DNA of 43,157 bases from a virus. The notes under the pieces are model-generated. The model was not told the DNA's origin and made no database searches. It worked only from the letters and a program-made list of their open reading frames with translations. Shown here piece by piece: positions 16,932 through 25,286 of this stretch (position 1 is the first letter of the stretch; every line of letters begins with the position of its first letter). Where the stretch lies: positions 1 to 43,157 of the IMG/VR virus record IMGVR_UViG_3300045284_000105; one strand, written 5' to 3'. The position numbers and the translations under genes are program-made.

Positions 16932-16932
16932 T

Positions 16933-18030
16933 ATGTGGACCGTCTCGATACTGAACCTGAACGGTTCCACCCGCGTCGCGGACCTGCCGTGGTCGTCGCT
17001 GTCGTTCACCCACGTCCTGAACGCACCGGGCGCCTGCGAGATAGGGGTCAGTATCGCCAAGGTGTCCCGGGCCGACATCGAGCCGGGCCAGTCCGACTAC
17101 GTCATCAAGCAGGACGGGACGATCCGGGCCGAGGGCCGTATCTGGAACGCCCGCGTCGATACGAACGCCAGCACACTCACGGCCTCCATCACCGGTGAGG
17201 GCATCGCGGGGATCCTCGCACGCCGGCTCGTCGATTGGGAGGCGCGGTACGAACCGGTCACCGAGTCACCGACGAACATCAACACCCTCTACGCCATCTC
17301 CCAGGAGGACATCCTGTGGGACCTCGTCGAGCGGACCCAGGCCGAGACCGGAGGCGACCTCGGCATCACGCAAGGTGCGCACACCGGCGGGACACACAAC
17401 CGTCGCCGCTGGTACTGCGCGGAGGACGGAGTCTTCCTCGCGGATGTCTTCGATGACTTCGCGTCGCTCTCGGACGGTATCGACTGGGCCATCTCCCCGA
17501 CGCTCACCGACTCGGGGTCTCGGGAGCTCGTCACGTTCAACCCTCACCGGGGAACGGACCTGTCGGGCTCCATCGTGCTCGACGGCGCGGTGTACCTGGA
17601 CACGCTGAGCTACGAGATAGATGCGGGTCAGATCGTGACGCGGGGACGGTCGGTTGCCGAGGGGGACTGTGACCCTCCGATGGGTGACGTGACCGACGCT
17701 GGCGCTCTCGCGGACTACGGGCTGCTCGAGGATTTCGAGGGTGCCAACTCGGACCAGGTCGATGACGCCGGCGAGCTCGCGGCGATGCTGCTGTCCCCAC
17801 ATCCGGTCGTCGGGATGGACGTCACCTACGAACTGACCGATGGTCCGGCGATCGGGGACTTCGACGTGGGTGACCGTATCCGTGTCGTGGACGCGAACCG
17901 TCCCGGCTGGCCGCTGGACATCATCGGCCACGTCCAGGAGGTCGAGGTCTCCGTCCAGCTTCCCGATGCGACGGATGAGACCACGTTCGTTCGGGTGAAC
18001 GTCTCCGAGTGGTTCGAGGAGACGTCGTAA
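16933..18030 (+). CDS. Minor tail protein, ReqiPepy6 Gp37-like (tail hub region)
   Basis: 365 aa. Begins MWTVSILNLNGS, with VSIAKVSRADIEPG and RAEGRIWNARVD in the first 90 residues, then SITGEGIAGILARRL, and a C-terminal half with GQIVTRGRSVAEG and FDVGDRIRVVDANRPG. This resembles the Gp37-like tail proteins of actinophages that combine distal-tail and hub-like domains. It follows the tape measure gene by one base, the usual place for distal tail protein and hub. Likely forms the tail tip around the tape measure. Confidence 0.75.
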   Translation: MWTVSILNLNGSTRVADLPWSSLSFTHVLNAPGACEIGVSIAKVSRADIEPGQSDYVIKQDGTIRAEGRIWNARVDTNASTLTASITGEGIAGILARRLVDWEARYEPVTESPTNINTLYAISQEDILWDLVERTQAETGGDLGITQGAHTGGTHNRRRWYCAEDGVFLADVFDDFASLSDGIDWAISPTLTDSGSRELVTFNPHRGTDLSGSIVLDGAVYLDTLSYEIDAGQIVTRGRSVAEGDCDPPMGDVTDAGALADYGLLEDFEGANSDQVDDAGELAAMLLSPHPVVGMDVTYELTDGPAIGDFDVGDRIRVVDANRPGWPLDIIGHVQEVEVSVQLPDATDETTFVRVNVSEWFEETS

Positions 18031-20184
18031 ATGGATACCCGCTATCCGCGCCACAAGAAGATCAAGCACCCGAAGGCCGACGCACGCCACCGGAAGCGTT
18101 ACCGCCGCCACAAGCACAACCCGTGCCCGCACGCCCCGCGCCAGCTGAACTCGGCAACCGAGCTCGTCGGGACGTTCTTCAAGCATCCGGGCCGCAAGCG
18201 CCACAACCACTGGAACGCGAAGTTCCGCTGGACCGAGGTCAACGTCGACTCGGACGGGTTCCCACTGATCGTCCTGCGCTATCGGGTGGAGATCGATTAC
18301 TCGGCCGACGGGATTGACTGGTTCCTCGCCTCGCGGCACACGGTCTCGGCGAAGGACGATTTCGACGCTAACCACGCCGACCACCTCATCATCCACCACA
18401 TCCACGGACGCCTGGCCTACCGCTTCCGGGTGCGTGCGGAGTCACGGGATTGCAAGGCCGACTGGTCCGGCTACTACGTCCTCGGCACACCCGACGACAC
18501 GCCGCCGGCGCCGCACGACGTTCGTATCCTCCGGGCCTCACACGGTATCCGCGTCCGTTGGCATGCGCCGGTCGATGTCGAGGACGACGAGATCTTCGAT
18601 CAGGACATCGCCTACTTCGTGGCGCAGATGTGGACGAACCCCGACTTCGGGCCGTCGCTCTCGTTCACGGCATTGGCGTCCAACGACACGTTCACGACCT
18701 CGGCCCACGGGATGTCCGACGGGGATACCGTAATGCTCTCGGGGACCACGGGAGGACCGACCCTTCCCGGCGGGACGCGACCCTGGAAGGTCTACCACGT
18801 CGACGTCCTGTCCTCGACGACGTTCAAGCTCGTCACGGAGGAGTCGGGCCTACCGATCAACCTGACCACGAACGGTGACGGTCTTGTCCATGTCGGTCTC
18901 GCCCGGACGGCACGTCACGTCCATCGGCACCATCACCGGTTCCGCGTGGACCCGGACCAGTACGACGAGGACGTCAAGTTCTACGTGCGCGTGCGCTCGC
19001 ATTCGGATCACCGAGCAAAGTCGGCGTGGATCCCGGCGACCGCTCCAGAGCCGAACGACGACCCCGACGCCACCCCGACGGGTCGTCGGCCGCTGTGGCA
19101 TCGACATGGAGGTCTGACGTTCACCATCCCCAATGCGGTTCAAGAGAAGATCTATCGGGTGCCGCATCGGATGGAGGACGACTACATCATCCGGCGTGTG
19201 ACGGCAGCGGCGGACCGTGTCGGCACGGGCGGGTCGACGCACTTCGACATCAAGATCAACGGCGGACCTTACGTCTTCGCGCTGACCGGGGCCGACCAGG
19301 TGAAACTCAACGCCAACGACCACGATGGCACCTCGAAGGCCATCTCCAACAACCTGTTGAGCCGTGGCGACCACATCAGGGTCAGGTGCACACAGGTCGC
19401 GCCTGTCCCCCCGCGGGACGTCACGATCCACATCGTTGCCGACCGTCTGGCACCGCGTGAGCTCGCTGCGGTCGATTCGGGTGGGGGAGGCGGACTGAAC
19501 CTCACGCTGTTGTCGGCGAAGGGCAGGTCCCAGACGACCAGCAACCTCTACAGCGTGAACGAGGATGCGTCCGGGGAGACGTCCATCGGGGCCATCGGAT
19601 TCGCGATGACATCCCTGGCCCAGGATCCGACCACGGGCATCCTCTACGGGTCGACGTCCACGAACAGCTCCGCCCATCCCAAGTCCCTGGTGACGGTCGA
19701 CCCCGTCACTGGCGCGGGGACCTTCATCGCCGCATTCTCGAGCGGTTTCGCGATGCCCGGTCTCGCCATCGCTGATGACGGCACCTTCTACGGGGTGAAC
19801 ACGAACAACCCCGGCGGTGGTGCTGATTTCTCGTCCATCGACCCGTCCACCGCCGTCGAGTCGGTGATTGGGAGTGCCACGATCGGGAACGCTGGGACGG
19901 GGCTCGCGTTCGACGGCGACGGGGTCCTGTGGGGTATGGATTACGCTGACATCGGGACCATCGACCTCGGGACCGGGGTGTTCACGTCGGTCTACGCGGT
20001 CACCGGGTTGAGCGGATCCGCGATCCTGGGTTTGACGTACCTCGACGGTCTGCTCTGGGGCCTCGACCCGGCCGCCTCGAACACCAGTAGCCTGTTCACC
20101 GTCGATCTTGCCACGGGCACCATCTCGATCATCGGCACGGTGGCGACGACGTACCTCGACGCGCTCACCTGGCTCTCGACCTGA
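18031..20184 (+). CDS. Minor tail protein with FN3-like and propeller-like regions
   Basis: 717 aa, ATG directly after the previous TAA. The first 50 residues are very basic and His-rich (PRHKKIKHPK, RHRKRYRRHKHNPC). Residues about 60-330 contain fibronectin-III-like strands (YRFRVRAES, APHDVRILRASHGIRVRW), then a jelly-roll-like region around 370-480. After a GGGGG linker the last 220 residues show repeated blade-like units (SLAQDPTTGILYGS, GLAFDGDGVLWGM, GLTYLDGLLWGL), each followed by a 'tvD..TG' strand, as in beta-propellers. Probably a tail-tip adhesin-like protein. No enzyme motif seen. Confidence 0.7.
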   Translation: MDTRYPRHKKIKHPKADARHRKRYRRHKHNPCPHAPRQLNSATELVGTFFKHPGRKRHNHWNAKFRWTEVNVDSDGFPLIVLRYRVEIDYSADGIDWFLASRHTVSAKDDFDANHADHLIIHHIHGRLAYRFRVRAESRDCKADWSGYYVLGTPDDTPPAPHDVRILRASHGIRVRWHAPVDVEDDEIFDQDIAYFVAQMWTNPDFGPSLSFTALASNDTFTTSAHGMSDGDTVMLSGTTGGPTLPGGTRPWKVYHVDVLSSTTFKLVTEESGLPINLTTNGDGLVHVGLARTARHVHRHHHRFRVDPDQYDEDVKFYVRVRSHSDHRAKSAWIPATAPEPNDDPDATPTGRRPLWHRHGGLTFTIPNAVQEKIYRVPHRMEDDYIIRRVTAAADRVGTGGSTHFDIKINGGPYVFALTGADQVKLNANDHDGTSKAISNNLLSRGDHIRVRCTQVAPVPPRDVTIHIVADRLAPRELAAVDSGGGGGLNLTLLSAKGRSQTTSNLYSVNEDASGETSIGAIGFAMTSLAQDPTTGILYGSTSTNSSAHPKSLVTVDPVTGAGTFIAAFSSGFAMPGLAIADDGTFYGVNTNNPGGGADFSSIDPSTAVESVIGSATIGNAGTGLAFDGDGVLWGMDYADIGTIDLGTGVFTSVYAVTGLSGSAILGLTYLDGLLWGLDPAASNTSSLFTVDLATGTISIIGTVATTYLDALTWLST

Positions 20185-21770
20185 TGGTTGCGGTCCTCGG
20201 AACGTTCGTCGGCGCGTCGACGGCGACCGGCACCGGCGACGACACGGTCTCGGACACCCTGAGCGTTCCCGGCGGGACGAGCGACGGGGACATCATGCTC
20301 CTGTTCAGTCACGGGCCCCACACCGCGGTTCCGACCACGGGGACCTGGAAGTTCGCGACCAGCAACCTCGTCTGGAGGATCGCCAGCAGCGAGCCCGGGT
20401 CCTATGACCTCGGCGACGCCGACAACGTCGCGATACTGCTCGTGTATACCCCGTCGGGATCGCTGCCGGCGGGGTTCCCGGGGTGGAACGTCGACGATGT
20501 GTTCTGGGCGGAGCAGGGCAGCAATACCAGTCCTACACCTAACAACCCGTTCAGCGACACGGAGAGCTATCCCGTCGTGACCGATGTCACGACGCCGCCG
20601 ACATTGCCCGTCGGTGCCTTCCAGGCGGACCAGTGCATCGACATCTGGGCGGTCCGTCTCTACAACACCGCCGCAACGCCGAGCTGGTCGAGCCTGACGA
20701 CGGACACGTTCCGGTCGTCGCTCTTGAGTGCTCTGGTTCAGAACGCTACGAAGATCTGGACCGTCCAGGCGGCGGACAACCTCTCGGCCATCGCGGACGC
20801 CTCATACGACGTGTCCGGCCTGACGACGCTTGACCGGCACGACGGCGGACCGGCACGCTACATCCCTCGGTGGTTCACACCCGAGACGCCACCGCCACCG
20901 AGGCGCTCCGGGTTCGCCGATGGTTACTGGGGCGTCCTGCTCGGTGAGGGATCGACCGCGACCGCGCCTGTTACTCCGCACTTCCCGGAGCTGGCCGCGT
21001 ACTCGCTCTACCAGGGCGCACAGGCCACGGACCACGACGTGCCCTATCCCACGGGCACGGTGCCGGGGGATCTGCTCGTCATGTTCGTCGGCACGAGCGT
21101 CATCGGCACGACCCGGACGACCGGTACGGCTACGACATGGCTCGGGCGCGTGCGCGGGGTCGGCTACGCGGAGGGGCAGGTCCTTTGGGCCAGCCCGGTC
21201 GTGGGAGGCGAGGATCACGTCAACATCGACTTCGCGGGTGCGACGACGTCGCGCCTGCTCGCCATCACGCTGCGCTTCACTCCCGACCCGGGGATGATCT
21301 TCTTCGGCGTCGACAACCCGTTCTACATCGATCCGTCTGGCCAACTCCAGAGCGGGTCGGCACCGGACTACGACGGCTACGGGCTCACGAGCGCGAACGG
21401 TACCGGGGACTTCACCCTTTCACCGACGAAGCTAGAACTGGACGAGTCGCTCTACCAGGACAACCCGCCGGCCTACGACCACACCATCGCACCCGCTCAA
21501 GACCTCCGTTGGCTGCAGGCACTCATCCTGAGCAACTACGACAGCACGAACGGCGGCGATCACGGAGGTGATAACGCTCTTCCCTCGACGCCGTCCGGGT
21601 GGACGCTGCTCGATCAGGTCGAGGATGTAGCGGGTACGAACACCGAACTGCGTCTCGGGGTCTATTACCGCGAGCAGCACGCGAACGAGGTGACCTTCCC
21701 CTCGGTGACTGTGCTGAACGACAACTACGTCGCCATCGGCGGCATCGCCGGATACGTGTTCGAGGAGTAA
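20184..21770 (+). CDS. Minor tail / tail-tip structural protein
   Basis: 528 aa; ATG overlaps the previous stop (TGATG). It seems to hold two related beta-rich domains: the first opens with SDGDIMLLFSHG near residue 33 and the second with PGDLLVMFVGTS near residue 295, each followed by a WK/WL strand and a block with (I/L)LLVYT or LAITLRFT. This points to an internal duplication. It ends VAIGGIAGYVFEE. Thr/Gly/Asp-rich and free of cysteine, as extracellular virion proteins often are. Position after the propeller protein suggests a tail-tip role; the exact one is unknown. Confidence 0.65.
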   Translation: MVAVLGTFVGASTATGTGDDTVSDTLSVPGGTSDGDIMLLFSHGPHTAVPTTGTWKFATSNLVWRIASSEPGSYDLGDADNVAILLVYTPSGSLPAGFPGWNVDDVFWAEQGSNTSPTPNNPFSDTESYPVVTDVTTPPTLPVGAFQADQCIDIWAVRLYNTAATPSWSSLTTDTFRSSLLSALVQNATKIWTVQAADNLSAIADASYDVSGLTTLDRHDGGPARYIPRWFTPETPPPPRRSGFADGYWGVLLGEGSTATAPVTPHFPELAAYSLYQGAQATDHDVPYPTGTVPGDLLVMFVGTSVIGTTRTTGTATTWLGRVRGVGYAEGQVLWASPVVGGEDHVNIDFAGATTSRLLAITLRFTPDPGMIFFGVDNPFYIDPSGQLQSGSAPDYDGYGLTSANGTGDFTLSPTKLELDESLYQDNPPAYDHTIAPAQDLRWLQALILSNYDSTNGGDHGGDNALPSTPSGWTLLDQVEDVAGTNTELRLGVYYREQHANEVTFPSVTVLNDNYVAIGGIAGYVFEE

Positions 21771-21782
21771 CGGGAGGGCAGC

Positions 21783-21836
21783 ATGACCGAGCGTTTCCAG
21801 TTCGCACGCGCCGAAGGCGACGGGTTCTGGGGTTAG
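21783..21836 (+). CDS. 17-residue ORF resembling the start of the next gene
   Basis: ATG with GGGAGG five bases upstream; encodes MTERFQFARAEGDGFWG and stops at TAG. The next gene, ten bases downstream, begins MSIKYQFAQADGAPDWTVG, so the two peptides align nearly end to end (M-x-x-x-(F/Y)-Q-F-A-x-A-(E/D)-G). It may be a truncated duplicate of the peptidase N-terminus, a genuine micropeptide, or the remains of a gene. The strong ribosome site suggests it is at least translated. Confidence 0.45.
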   Translation: MTERFQFARAEGDGFWG

Positions 21837-21846
21837 GGAGGTTCCG

Positions 21847-22569
21847 ATGTCGATCAAGTATCAGTTCGCGCAGGCGGATGGAGCGCCCGACTGGACGGTG
21901 GGTAAGGAGCAGTTCGACCCCGTCTGGGACAACGCCCGTGACCGTCTGCGCTTCCACCGAGGCCAGAAGTTCACCGTGGAGAAGCGGCCGGATGGCGCGA
22001 AGCACACGGTGACGCTGGGCGAGGCCAAGGCCGACCTGAAGACCCGGCTTGACCAGAACGACACCGACGTGAAGTTCATCGTCCGGAGCCTCAGCGACGG
22101 GTTCGCGCTGGCGTTCCGGAGGCACCAGACCGTCGAGCCCGGCGGGATCCAGGTCCTCACCGTCGCTCGTTCACTGGTCGCTACCCCGTACATCTTCGGT
22201 GTGAATGACTGCTCGTGGCTCTCGAAGTTCACCGTCAACGAGGTGGAGCCCAGCATCGACCTCCCGCACAACGCGCACCTGCAGCACATCGACGCGATCA
22301 CCGTGGAGATCACGAAGGCACAGCTCCTCCCCGGCGACCTGCTGTTCCACCACGGTGACGAACACGTCTCCATCTACGAAGGCAACGAGCTGTGGGCCGA
22401 CGGCAGCGTGTGGGACACCGAACCCCACGACACACAGGCTCCTCGAGGCTGGCCCACGGCGATGCTCGGCACAGGTGTCCGTCGGCGTCCGATGACCCAG
22501 AACTACTACTGCGACTGGCAGAACGTGAACGGCATCTGCCGCATCGTCAAAGTGAACGGCAACCCCTGA
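21847..22569 (+). CDS. NlpC/P60-type peptidase, likely endolysin
   Basis: 240 aa, ATG with GGGAGG upstream. Residues about 100-210 match the NlpC/P60 cysteine peptidase fold: catalytic Cys122 in PYIFGVNDCSWLSKF, the strand-turn LLPGDLLFHHGDEHVSIYEG with catalytic His173. These enzymes cut peptide bonds in peptidoglycan stems. The N-terminal 95 residues (YQFAQADG, VEKRPDGAKHTVTLGEAKAD) may be a structural or binding domain. No signal peptide. It opens the lysis block, but its place directly after tail-tip genes also allows a virion-associated role. Confidence 0.8.
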   Translation: MSIKYQFAQADGAPDWTVGKEQFDPVWDNARDRLRFHRGQKFTVEKRPDGAKHTVTLGEAKADLKTRLDQNDTDVKFIVRSLSDGFALAFRRHQTVEPGGIQVLTVARSLVATPYIFGVNDCSWLSKFTVNEVEPSIDLPHNAHLQHIDAITVEITKAQLLPGDLLFHHGDEHVSIYEGNELWADGSVWDTEPHDTQAPRGWPTAMLGTGVRRRPMTQNYYCDWQNVNGICRIVKVNGNP

Positions 22570-22590
22570 GTCCCCCTAAGGAAGGTGGCG

Positions 22591-23211
22591 ATGTCGAACG
22601 AAGCATCTCGTGCGAGTGAACCAGCGGGCGCGGCGACCGATGCTTTCGGGCGCGCCGTGCTGGATCCCACCAAGAACGTCCTCGACTTGGTCGAGGCTGC
22701 CATCAAGCGACAGGACGACCTGCGTGGGGAAAGTGACAAGCACCAAGAGCAGATGGCGGCTCTGCGCCATTCTCATCAGGACCAGCTAGCGAGCCTGCGG
22801 GCCGAGTACGACGACAAGCTCCGCAAGGCAGAGTCCGAGCGCATCGACGCCATCCGTGCCGTAGACGTTGGGAACGTCGCAGCGGCCGCAGCGGTGTCGG
22901 CGACTCAGGCGACCACACTTGCCGCTCAGGTTGCGACGTCCGCCGAGACGCTCCGTAACCAGGTCGCGGCGGCGGCTACCGCATCGACCGTTGCTCTCGG
23001 TGCCGCCCTGGATCCAATCCAGAAGGACATCGCTGATCTGCGCCGTGCGCAGTACGAACAGCAGGGCCAGAGAGCCCAGGTGGTCGAGGGTCGCGAAGTA
23101 AGCGGCGCGCGTGGAGCGAACATCGGGCTGTGGATCGCAGGCGGCGCCGCGATCATCGGATTCTTCCTAACCGTGGCCGCGATCGTCGTGACCATCATCT
23201 TGAAAGGCTGA
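22591..23211 (+). CDS. Coiled-coil protein with C-terminal membrane helix
   Basis: 206 aa. ATG 22591 with AAGGAAGG upstream. Residues about 25-85 are heptad-like and charged (KHQEQMAALRHSHQDQLASLRAEYDDKLRK), residues 90-140 are Ala-rich helix, and the last 30 residues form one hydrophobic helix (IGLWIAGGAAIIGFFLTVAAI) ending with a Lys. Arrangement: a long cytoplasmic coiled coil anchored by a single tail helix. No family recognised. Sitting in the lysis block it could be a holin-like, spanin-like or regulatory membrane protein. Confidence 0.65.
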   Translation: MSNEASRASEPAGAATDAFGRAVLDPTKNVLDLVEAAIKRQDDLRGESDKHQEQMAALRHSHQDQLASLRAEYDDKLRKAESERIDAIRAVDVGNVAAAAAVSATQATTLAAQVATSAETLRNQVAAAATASTVALGAALDPIQKDIADLRRAQYEQQGQRAQVVEGREVSGARGANIGLWIAGGAAIIGFFLTVAAIVVTIILKG

Positions 23212-23213
23212 GG

Positions 23214-23906
23214 ATGGATCACGGACTCGGACGCAAGCCGCAACCGCTCGACCTCCGGGACTTCCACGTCTCGCGTATCCCGTTCTACGGACCCGCCCGC
23301 GGGGCGACACGGCAGTTCTGGACGATGGGCGGGGGCGCCATGCGACTGGACCAGGGCCAGACGGGCACCTGCGAGGGGAACGCCTGGACGAACTGGCTGA
23401 TCGCCGGACCTGTGGTTCACCCCGACGTCGCCGCGTTCGCGGACGCGGGTGTCGCGGAGACCTGGGCGCGGAAGCTCTACGTGGATGCGACCGGGGACAC
23501 GTCGCTGCAGCAGGGCGCGTACACCCGTCAGATCCTCAAGGTGCTCAAGACCCGCGGTGAGATCGGAACCTACGCCGCGATGTCTACGGCCGACGAGATC
23601 GTGAACGCGCTCCTGACGGTCGGCCCGGTCTGCCACGGGTCCGACTGGTACGAGTCCATGTTCGACCCCATCTCGAAGTACGGGAACAGCTACCTCGTCG
23701 TGGATGAGTCCTCCGGAGTAGCGGGTGGTCACGCCTACTGTTTGACAGCCGTCGACCTCGCACCGGCCGATGGTCCGGCCTACGTCCGTGTCGAGAACAG
23801 CTGGGGTTCGGGCTGGGGTCACAACGGCACCGCACGGCTTTCGATAACTAACCTCCATCGCCTGTTCGTCGGCGATGCGTGGACCGCCACGGAACAACCC
23901 TTCTAG
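23214..23906 (+). CDS. Papain-like (C1) cysteine protease
   Basis: 230 aa. Motifs of peptidase family C1 in order: Gln47-Gly-x-x-Gly-x-Cys53 in RLDQGQTGTCEGNAW (oxyanion Gln and catalytic Cys, six apart as in papain), His173 in VAGGHAYCLTAVD, and Asn195 in ENSWGSGWGHNG. All four active-site residues are present, so it should be active. No signal peptide, no propeptide. ATG 23214 follows the coiled-coil gene by two bases. Substrate unknown: a virion protein, a host envelope protein or a lysis factor are all possible. Confidence 0.85.
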   Translation: MDHGLGRKPQPLDLRDFHVSRIPFYGPARGATRQFWTMGGGAMRLDQGQTGTCEGNAWTNWLIAGPVVHPDVAAFADAGVAETWARKLYVDATGDTSLQQGAYTRQILKVLKTRGEIGTYAAMSTADEIVNALLTVGPVCHGSDWYESMFDPISKYGNSYLVVDESSGVAGGHAYCLTAVDLAPADGPAYVRVENSWGSGWGHNGTARLSITNLHRLFVGDAWTATEQPF

Positions 23907-23930
23907 CGCTGGCGTCTGGAGACGCGCTTC

Positions 23931-24785
23931 ATGTCGAAGAAAGCCTGGATCGTCCTGCTCTGCGTCGTCATCATCGTCCTGGTGTTCTGCGGTGTGCCGC
24001 GGGTTACGCGGGCCGCGAGCTCGAACGCAGGCTGGATCTCGTCGACCTGCTACAGCCACTCCGTACCAGATGACCCGCTCGTCTACCCGAACCAGCCTGG
24101 AGCGTCGCACCAGCATGACTTCGTAGGTGGACTGAACACCGATGCATTCTCGACCCCGGATTCCGTTCGTGCCGGTGGCACGTGCTCAGGGATGTCCAGG
24201 GACACGGTCGCCGAGTGGGTGCCGGCGCTCAGCACGTCGACGAAAGGCACCATCGTCCCGAGCGCGAACAAGGACCGCGACGTCCTGACCTACTACCGCA
24301 ACCCGAGCGGGATCAGGAATGTTCAGCCGTTCCCCGATGGCTTCGGCATGATCGTGGGCAACGCCCACGCGGTCTCGCAAGCGGACAACCCCGCGATCGC
24401 GGCCCAGCACCTCTGGTGGAAGTGCGGCCCCGGAGGCAACACGCATCTATCCATCCCGCCGTCGTCGTGTCCGTCTGGGTCGTACATGGTCATCGTGTTC
24501 ACGTTCCCGCAGTTCTGGGACGGCATCCAGACCCCGGCCACCGATCAGCTCGGTCACATGAGCTACACCCGCGACGCGGCGCACCCGATCATCCTCCCGC
24601 GCCTGCAGATCTTCGTCCGTTACTCGCAGGCCACCGGGACGATCGGGACGGTCTCGCAAGCCAGCGGCCCTTGGTACACGGCGCACATCGACTACTGGTC
24701 AACCTGGGAGTCGGCCGCGTTCAACTCGCTACTCGCCCGGTGCATGAACGCCGGCGTGGATTGCGGGACGGACCCAAGTCCTTAG
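23931..24785 (+). CDS. Secreted DUF1996-domain protein
   Basis: 284 aa. A clear signal peptide (KKAWIVLLCVVIIVLVF, likely cut after VTRA at residue 28). The mature part matches the DUF1996 pattern: HQHDFVGG (60-67), GGTCSG, EWVPAL, YYRN, then PFPDGFGMIVGNA, a hydrophobic FTFPQFWDG, HPIILPRLQIFVRY and a disulphide-rich end with three spaced Cys. DUF1996 proteins are secreted, mainly in actinobacteria and fungi; their activity is not established to my knowledge. The protein would be exported from the infected cell. A hydrolase or polysaccharide-binding role is speculation. Confidence 0.8.
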   Translation: MSKKAWIVLLCVVIIVLVFCGVPRVTRAASSNAGWISSTCYSHSVPDDPLVYPNQPGASHQHDFVGGLNTDAFSTPDSVRAGGTCSGMSRDTVAEWVPALSTSTKGTIVPSANKDRDVLTYYRNPSGIRNVQPFPDGFGMIVGNAHAVSQADNPAIAAQHLWWKCGPGGNTHLSIPPSSCPSGSYMVIVFTFPQFWDGIQTPATDQLGHMSYTRDAAHPIILPRLQIFVRYSQATGTIGTVSQASGPWYTAHIDYWSTWESAAFNSLLARCMNAGVDCGTDPSP

Positions 24786-24787
24786 GG

Positions 24788-25210
24788 GTGCGGTACCGCT
24801 CCGGCCTTGTGAGATTGGCGAGCACGGTGGTGCTCGTGCTCATCCTCGTCACGGCGGTGTGGGCTACGCCGAGGCGGGCGGAGCGGAGCCTGTTCGGTCT
24901 GACGAACCATGAGCGCACCGTCCGTGGGATCGGCACGGTCGGTTGGGCGAAGAACCTTCACCGCGTAGCGCGGGCATGGTCGGTTCACCTTGCGACGTTC
25001 CATCACCTCGCCGACCCCGAGAAGGTCTACTGCAACTATCAGGGCGCGAACGTCGGCGTCTCCACCACGATCGGAGCCATGCACAACGCATGGATGGCTT
25101 CTCCGGCGCACCGCGTCAACATCCTTGACCCGCGGTTCCATCGCTTAGGCGTCGGAACGATGCGGGACGCGGCCCACGACCTCTGGGCGACGGAGATCTT
25201 CTGTGGATGA
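24788..25210 (+). CDS. Secreted CAP-superfamily (SCP/PR-1-like) protein
   Basis: 140 aa from GTG 24788, two bases after the DUF1996 stop. Signal-peptide-like start (VRLASTVVLVLILVTAVWA, possibly cut after VWA at residue 26). The rest is CAP-like: LFGLTNHERTVRGIGTV, LHRVARAWSVHLATFHHL, NVGVSTTIGAMHNAWMASPAHRVNIL, then FHRLGVGT and LWATEIFCG. The conserved His at about 73 and 108 and the W..SP.HR.NIL block are present, so the fold is convincing. CAP proteins bind lipids or act in surface interactions; few are known in phages. Confidence 0.8.
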   Translation: MRYRSGLVRLASTVVLVLILVTAVWATPRRAERSLFGLTNHERTVRGIGTVGWAKNLHRVARAWSVHLATFHHLADPEKVYCNYQGANVGVSTTIGAMHNAWMASPAHRVNILDPRFHRLGVGTMRDAAHDLWATEIFCG

Positions 25211-25246
25211 AAGGAGCTGATGCCTAACGACGTGACTCGTTTCCGA

Positions 25247-25267
25247 CGCTGCGGATAGCCCGCAGCG
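25247..25267 (+). repeat. RNA hairpin between CAP and SLT genes
   Basis: CGCTGCGG, a five-base ATAGC loop, then CCGCAGCG: a perfect 8-bp inverted repeat, G+C-rich. No T-run follows, so it is not a standard terminator. It lies in the 76-base gap before the SLT-domain gene and spans the stop of a 12-codon ORF that starts at ATG 25220 behind AAAGGAG. Possible mRNA stability or processing element. Confidence 0.4.
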
Positions 25268-25286
25268 CGACGGAAGGAGTCCGCCT

